Shown here piece after piece: positions 8,441 through 11,726 of a DNA stretch of 11,726 bases (positions are counted from its first letter, which is position 1; each line of letters begins with the position of its first letter). The position numbers were made by a program, and so were the translations under genes. This stretch comes from Gallionellales bacterium CG03_land_8_20_14_0_80_55_15 (GTDB lineage Bacteria; Pseudomonadota; Gammaproteobacteria; Burkholderiales; Gallionellaceae): the NCBI GenBank assembly GCA_002780675.1, contig PEUR01000179.1, forward strand, positions 1 through 11,726, written 5' to 3'. The notes beneath the pieces are model-generated. The model did not search any database and was not told where the DNA came from. It was given only the letters and a program-made list of their open reading frames with translations.

Positions 8441-8458
8441 ATGACAAGAGCATGACAA
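8441..8458 (-). promoter_or_regulatory. Pho-box-like 11-bp direct repeat upstream of rppH
   Basis: The minus strand reads TTGTCATGCTCTTGTCAT: two TTGTCAT half-sites spaced 11 bp start to start. This matches the PhoB box pattern (CTGTCAT-n4-CTGTCAY) at 12 of 18 positions, with both TGTCA cores intact. It lies about 94 bp upstream of the rppH start. No convincing -10 follows at the spacing PhoB promoters use, so regulation by PhoB is only a hypothesis. Confidence 0.35.
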
Positions 8459-8464
8459 AGCGTC

Positions 8465-8496
8465 ATTTCTGCCGGATTTACCTGACAGAAATCCGG
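8465..8496. promoter_or_regulatory. two overlapping, mutually exclusive inverted repeats upstream of proS
   Basis: ATTTCTG (8465-8471) is complementary to CAGAAAT (8486-8492), and CCGGATTT (8472-8479) is complementary to AAATCCGG (8489-8496). Both pairings need bases 8489-8492, so only one can form in RNA. It could be an operator or a leader switch. A -10-like TAAAAT at 8529-8534, downstream of the repeats, would favour an operator if it is used. Confidence 0.35.
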
Positions 8497-8568
8497 TTTC
8501 GACCCATGCGCAGCGCACGCATTCCCTGTAAAATCGGCAAATCGTTTATCCAAATCAAGTCGAACATC

Positions 8569-10278
8569 ATGCGCGTCTCACAATTTTTCCTCTCCACTCT
8601 CAAAGAAGCGCCTGCCGAGGCAGAACTCCCCAGCCACATCCTGATGATGCGTGCGGGCTACATCAAAAAACTCGCCAGCGGCTTGTACACCTGGATGCCG
8701 TTGGGATTGCGCGTATTGCGTAAAGTGGAAGCCATCGTGCGCGAAGAAATGAACCGATGCGGTTCAATTGAATTACTGATGCCTGCCGTGCAACCTGCCG
8801 AACTGTGGGAAGAAACGGGTCGCTGGGAAATCTTCGGCCCGCAAATGCTAAAAATCCGTGACCGGCACAACCATTCTTTTTGTTTCGGCCCAACCCACGA
8901 AGAAGTGATTACCGACATCGCGCGCCGCGAAATCCGCAGCTATCGCCAGTTGCCTGTCAGCTTTTACCAAATACAAACCAAGTTCCGCGACGAAGTTCGT
9001 CCGCGTTTCGGCGTGATGCGCGCGCGCGAATTTTTGATGAAAGATGCCTACTCCTTCCATGCTGACCTCAATAGCCTTGAGCAAACCTATCAAGTCATGC
9101 ATGAAACCTACAGCCGGATTTTTACGCGACTGGGACTGCAATTCCGCGCCGTTGCCGCCGACACAGGCGCAATCGGCGGCAGTGGTTCGCATGAATTTCA
9201 TGTACTGGCCGATTCCGGCGAAGATGCGCTGGCCTATTGTCCGAGCTCGGATTATGCCGCCAATGTGGAGCTTGCCGAGGCGGTTGCGCCTGGTGCCACG
9301 CGTGCCGCCCCGACAGAATGCATGCGCAACGTGGACACGCCCAAACAAACCACCTGCGAACAGGTTGCCGAATTACTCAATATTCCGCTGCAACGCACCG
9401 TCAAACTGCTGGCGCTGGTAGCCTCGGACAAACTGCATATCCTGCTGCTGCGCGGCGACCATAACCTGAACGAAATCAAGGCAGCCAAACTCCCCGGCCT
9501 CGCCGACTTCCGCTTTGCCCGCGAAGATGAGATACGCAGCTTTTTTAACTGCCCGCCCGGCTTTCTCGGCCCCGTCGGCATAGACCGAAGCGCTGTGCGC
9601 GTCATCGCTGACCGCAGCGTCGCCGCCATGAGCGATTTTGTGGCAGGTTCCAACGTCGCCAAATTCCACACCGTCGGCATCAACTGGGGGCGCGACTTAG
9701 CCGAAGCCGACCTGATAGCAGACATACGTAACGTAGTAACGGGTGACCCGTCACCAGATGGGCAAGGCACGCTGGAAATCTGTCGCGGCATCGAAGTCGG
9801 ACACATTTTTCAGTTGCGCACCAAATACGCCGCCGACATGAAGGCGACTTTCCTGGACGCACAAGGCAAATCTCAAATCATGGAAATGGGCTGTTACGGC
9901 ATCGGCATATCGCGCATCGTGGCAGCCGCCATCGAGCAGAATTTTGACGCGCGCGGAATCATCATGCCCGCCTCAATCGCCCCCTTCCAGGTCGCAATCG
10001 CACCCATCGGCATGGCAAAGAGTGTCGCAGTACGCGAGGCAGTGGAACAACTTTACGGTAACTTGCAAGCAGCCGGAATCGAAGTATTGCTGGATGATCG
10101 CGACGAGCGCCCCGGAGTCATATTTGCCGACATGGAACTGATCGGCATCCCGCATCGCATCGTAATCGGCGAGCGCGGCCTCAAACAGGGCGTATTGGAA
10201 TATCAAGGCAGGCAGGACAGCGCAGCGCAAATCGTGCCTGTACAAGACATCCTGGAATTTATACAATCCAAACTATGA
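8569..10278 (+). CDS. proS: prolyl-tRNA synthetase (bacterial type)
   Basis: This 569-residue class II synthetase charges tRNA-Pro; E. coli ProS has 572 residues. The catalytic core shows FGPTHEEVI (107-115), the motif-2 region [21 protein letters not shown] (144-164) and motif 3 GCYGIGISR (441-449). Between motifs 2 and 3 lies the editing INS domain (about 224-400), which clears mischarged Ala-tRNA-Pro; K279 in RTVKLL matches the position of the key E. coli editing lysine, and [13 protein letters not shown] follows. The anticodon-binding domain occupies about 475-569. I chose the ATG at 8569 because relatives start [19 protein letters not shown]; the frame stays open 39 codons upstream without homology. 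No clear ribosome-binding site is visible. The stop overlaps the next start (ATGA). Confidence 0.97.
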   Translation: MRVSQFFLSTLKEAPAEAELPSHILMMRAGYIKKLASGLYTWMPLGLRVLRKVEAIVREEMNRCGSIELLMPAVQPAELWEETGRWEIFGPQMLKIRDRHNHSFCFGPTHEEVITDIARREIRSYRQLPVSFYQIQTKFRDEVRPRFGVMRAREFLMKDAYSFHADLNSLEQTYQVMHETYSRIFTRLGLQFRAVAADTGAIGGSGSHEFHVLADSGEDALAYCPSSDYAANVELAEAVAPGATRAAPTECMRNVDTPKQTTCEQVAELLNIPLQRTVKLLALVASDKLHILLLRGDHNLNEIKAAKLPGLADFRFAREDEIRSFFNCPPGFLGPVGIDRSAVRVIADRSVAAMSDFVAGSNVAKFHTVGINWGRDLAEADLIADIRNVVTGDPSPDGQGTLEICRGIEVGHIFQLRTKYAADMKATFLDAQGKSQIMEMGCYGIGISRIVAAAIEQNFDARGIIMPASIAPFQVAIAPIGMAKSVAVREAVEQLYGNLQAAGIEVLLDDRDERPGVIFADMELIGIPHRIVIGERGLKQGVLEYQGRQDSAAQIVPVQDILEFIQSKL

Positions 10279-10979
10279 AAAAATCAGGACTACGGGAATG
10301 GGTGCCAGGGGCGAGAAAAATCCGCCCCGCTGTGCGTCTGCGCCCGCAGACTGCCTCTGCAATCCTCAAAGCTTTATCGTTCTACCTAATTTTGTCCGGC
10401 TCCAGCGTCTATGCGGGAGGGCAGGTTTACACCCCGCTTTCTGCCAGCGTGCGCGCCGTATTGCAACATAGCGTGTCGGATCAGGCCGCACCCAAATTGG
10501 CTTTTTCCAGCCAATCCGAAGCCAATGCCTGGCTCACCGACATGTCGCGCCGTTTGGAGAAACGCCTGCCGGATACAAAATACCGTACCGATTTTTTGTA
10601 TACGGTACATTACGAAGCCACGCGCGCCGGACTGGATCCGCAACTCGTGCTGGGTTTAATCGAAGTGGAAAGCGGTTTCAAGAAATACGCAGTCTCCAGC
10701 GTGGGCGCTCGCGGTTACATGCAGGTGATGCCATTCTGGGTAAATGAAATTGGCACGCAGGAACAGAATCTTTTTCATCTGCGCACCAACCTGCGCTACG
10801 GCTGCACGATATTGCGTCACTATCTGGATAGAGAAAATGGCGATTTGTTTCGTGCCCTGGGAAGATACAACGGCAGCCTGGGTCGCCCCGAATACCCGAA
10901 TCTGGTACGCGCCGCATGGCATGGTCACTGGCTATTGCCCAGCCGTTCAGTCAATCAGGGCTACCTGCCCGCCAGTTAA
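10275..10979 (+). CDS. SLT-family lytic transglycosylase, secreted
   Basis: This 234-residue protein has a C-terminal soluble-lytic-transglycosylase domain (about 108-215) that should cleave the MurNAc-GlcNAc bond of peptidoglycan, forming 1,6-anhydroMurNAc. The signature is complete: [27 protein letters not shown], with E132 as catalytic Glu, the [10 protein letters not shown] block (144-153) and RYNGS (197-201). A hydrophobic segment (about 30-47) ending SSVYAGG looks like a signal peptide, but its basic N-region is unusually long (about 29 residues). The true start could therefore lie further in, for example the GTG at 10302. The ATG at 10275 overlaps the proS stop by 4 bp and lacks a ribosome-binding site, suggesting coupling. 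The proS-transglycosylase pairing is one I recall from betaproteobacteria. Confidence 0.9.
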   Translation: MKKSGLREWVPGARKIRPAVRLRPQTASAILKALSFYLILSGSSVYAGGQVYTPLSASVRAVLQHSVSDQAAPKLAFSSQSEANAWLTDMSRRLEKRLPDTKYRTDFLYTVHYEATRAGLDPQLVLGLIEVESGFKKYAVSSVGARGYMQVMPFWVNEIGTQEQNLFHLRTNLRYGCTILRHYLDRENGDLFRALGRYNGSLGRPEYPNLVRAAWHGHWLLPSRSVNQGYLPAS

Positions 10980-11050
10980 GTCCCTGTTAAACCGTAGATT
11001 AAATACCCATTTTCAGCCAGCCTATTTCAGCGGCTTACTTGTTTAGCAGC

Positions 11051-11569
11051 TTACTGGACTTGTATTGTTTTGATATAACTCTCGATACTGGCGCGAGTCA
11101 CTTCACCCGCCTGTTGCGCGACTTGTTCACCTGTCGGGCTATACAAGTAACTGGTCGGCAATACCTCCAGCTCACCGATTTGCGCAACGATTTTGCGGTT
11201 ACCCAACACAACCGGGTAACTGATGCCATGCGCGCTGACGAAGTCTGCAACCAACTTCTCTGAGGCATACTCCATCGCGATGCCAATGACCATCAAGTCT
11301 TTGTTTTTATGGGAATTATGCAAAGAAATTAACTCAGGCAACTCGCGCAGGCAAGGCGGACACCAGGTCGCCCAGTAATTCACCAGCACCCACTTACCGC
11401 GATAATCCGACAGGCGATGCGTCTTGCCCTGCAAATCCTGCAAGGAAAAATCAGCCGCCAGTACAGACAGCGGCAAACACAGCAGCACTGCCCAAAACGC
11501 TACCCGCAATCCTGCCAACGCTTTCAAACCCACTCGCAATTTAATGGCCGTGCTTATCGGATGGGGCAT
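11051..11569 (-). CDS. TlpA/ResA-like periplasmic thioredoxin-fold protein
   Basis: This 172-residue protein has a signal peptide (hydrophobic core about 22-37, probable cleavage after A39 in SVLAA|D) and a thioredoxin-like domain (40-172) with the redox motif WATWCPPC (C70, C73) and cis-proline segment VLPTSYL (P138). Such proteins act in the periplasm as thiol-disulfide reductants, for example on apocytochrome c, or as peroxiredoxin-like TlpA proteins; the substrate cannot be read here. The start is uncertain. The ATG at 11569 lies inside the upstream small gene (29-bp overlap) with a poor ribosome-binding site. A TTG at 11539 or GTG at 11533, directly after the upstream stop, would give a tidier signal peptide (RVGLKALAGLRVAFWAVLL). 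It converges with the transglycosylase gene. Confidence 0.9.
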   Translation of the reverse strand: MPHPISTAIKLRVGLKALAGLRVAFWAVLLCLPLSVLAADFSLQDLQGKTHRLSDYRGKWVLVNYWATWCPPCLRELPELISLHNSHKNKDLMVIGIAMEYASEKLVADFVSAHGISYPVVLGNRKIVAQIGELEVLPTSYLYSPTGEQVAQQAGEVTRASIESYIKTIQVQ

Positions 11570-11690
11570 CAGACGAATCACTGCTCGAGTCAACACCATG
11601 ATCCCCCGCGTGGCTGAAATACAAAGCCAAAGCGATTAGCGTGATACTGGAACCCAGATAAACCAGATCCAGAGGGGTCTCAAGTTTCAT
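11541..11690 (-). CDS. small single-helix membrane protein with His/Asp/Ser-rich tail
   Basis: I do not recognise this protein. From the ATG at 11690 it has 49 residues: a short N-terminus (MKLETP), one hydrophobic helix (about 8-25, LVYLGSSITLIALALYF) and a hydrophilic tail (SHAGDHGVDSSSDSSDAPSD, then KHGH) with four histidines and five aspartates. The tail might bind metal or simply be a flexible periplasmic end; that is inference. AGAGG lies 8 nt before the ATG at 11690 and supports this start. The frame stays open upstream through another ATG at 11723 to the window edge, so it may instead be the C-terminus of a longer protein. It overlaps or abuts the thioredoxin gene downstream, so the two are probably co-transcribed and may share a role. 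Confidence 0.5.
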   Translation of the reverse strand: MKLETPLDLVYLGSSITLIALALYFSHAGDHGVDSSSDSSDAPSDKHGH

Positions 11691-11726
11691 ATGCAACGCC
11701 TCTTCAAACAGCGTGACAATCATGAT

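Noticed and set aside
8452..8568. 39-codon N-terminal extension of proS
   Set aside because: Prolyl-tRNA synthetases start at the [15 protein letters not shown] segment; the extension covers the regulatory repeats and has no homology.
9252..9806. Minus-strand open frame of 184 codons opposite proS
   Set aside because: It is a Ser/Ala-rich shadow of the proS editing domain, with no ribosome-binding site or domain.
11028..11056. Short direct repeat AGCGGCTTACT / AGCAGCTTACT at the end of the thioredoxin gene
   Set aside because: Only two imperfect 11-nt copies, with no arms or T-run; not distinguishable from chance.

Overview
The window reads as ordinary chromosomal DNA of a Gram-negative proteobacterium, most likely a betaproteobacterium of the Nitrosomonadales/Gallionellaceae type. 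That placement is inference from protein flavour and gene order, not a database result. Gram-negative support comes from two predicted lipoproteins, a periplasmic TlpA-like thioredoxin, a secreted lytic transglycosylase, an RppH-type Nudix hydrolase and a 404-residue fused CoaBC. I found no rRNA, tRNA, CRISPR array, transposase or phage gene.

Layout, left to right. (1) Positions 2-1798 (+): the 3' end of mnmA (tRNA 2-thiouridylase), then purB (adenylosuccinate lyase). (2) Positions 1799-1942: an inverted pair of REP-like elements and a perfect 9-bp hairpin separate purB from the convergent radC. (3) radC (-) is divergent from a DUF1615 (YaiW-like) lipoprotein (+). This is followed by coaBC, dut and a small CbiX-type chelatase (+), with coaBC/dut and dut/cbiX tightly coupled, ending in a terminator that overlaps the cbiX stop codon. 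The radC<>coaBC-dut core resembles the E. coli order, with the lipoprotein gene added between radC and coaBC. (4) Positions 6157-8347 (-): a probable operon of rppH, a two-CBS-domain protein and a PEGA-domain lipoprotein. (5) Positions 8348-8568: a divergent regulatory region with a Pho-box-like direct repeat and two overlapping inverted repeats. (6) proS and a coupled SLT-family lytic transglycosylase (+). (7) On the minus strand to the window end: a TlpA-like thioredoxin and, upstream of it, a small one-helix membrane protein with a His/Asp/Ser-rich tail, whose frame is still open at the window edge.

Functionally the genes cover housekeeping (tRNA thiolation, purine, CoA and dUTP metabolism, tRNA-Pro charging, mRNA 5'-end processing), tetrapyrrole metallation and envelope maintenance (two lysozyme-like proteins, a PEGA lipoprotein, a thiol-disulfide protein). 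I see no convincing new defence or mobile system. The most unusual items are a repeat element that appears to be read through in frame as the CoaC-CoaB linker, lysozyme-like motifs in the DUF1615 lipoprotein, the regulatory repeats between rppH and proS, and the small membrane protein beside the thioredoxin.
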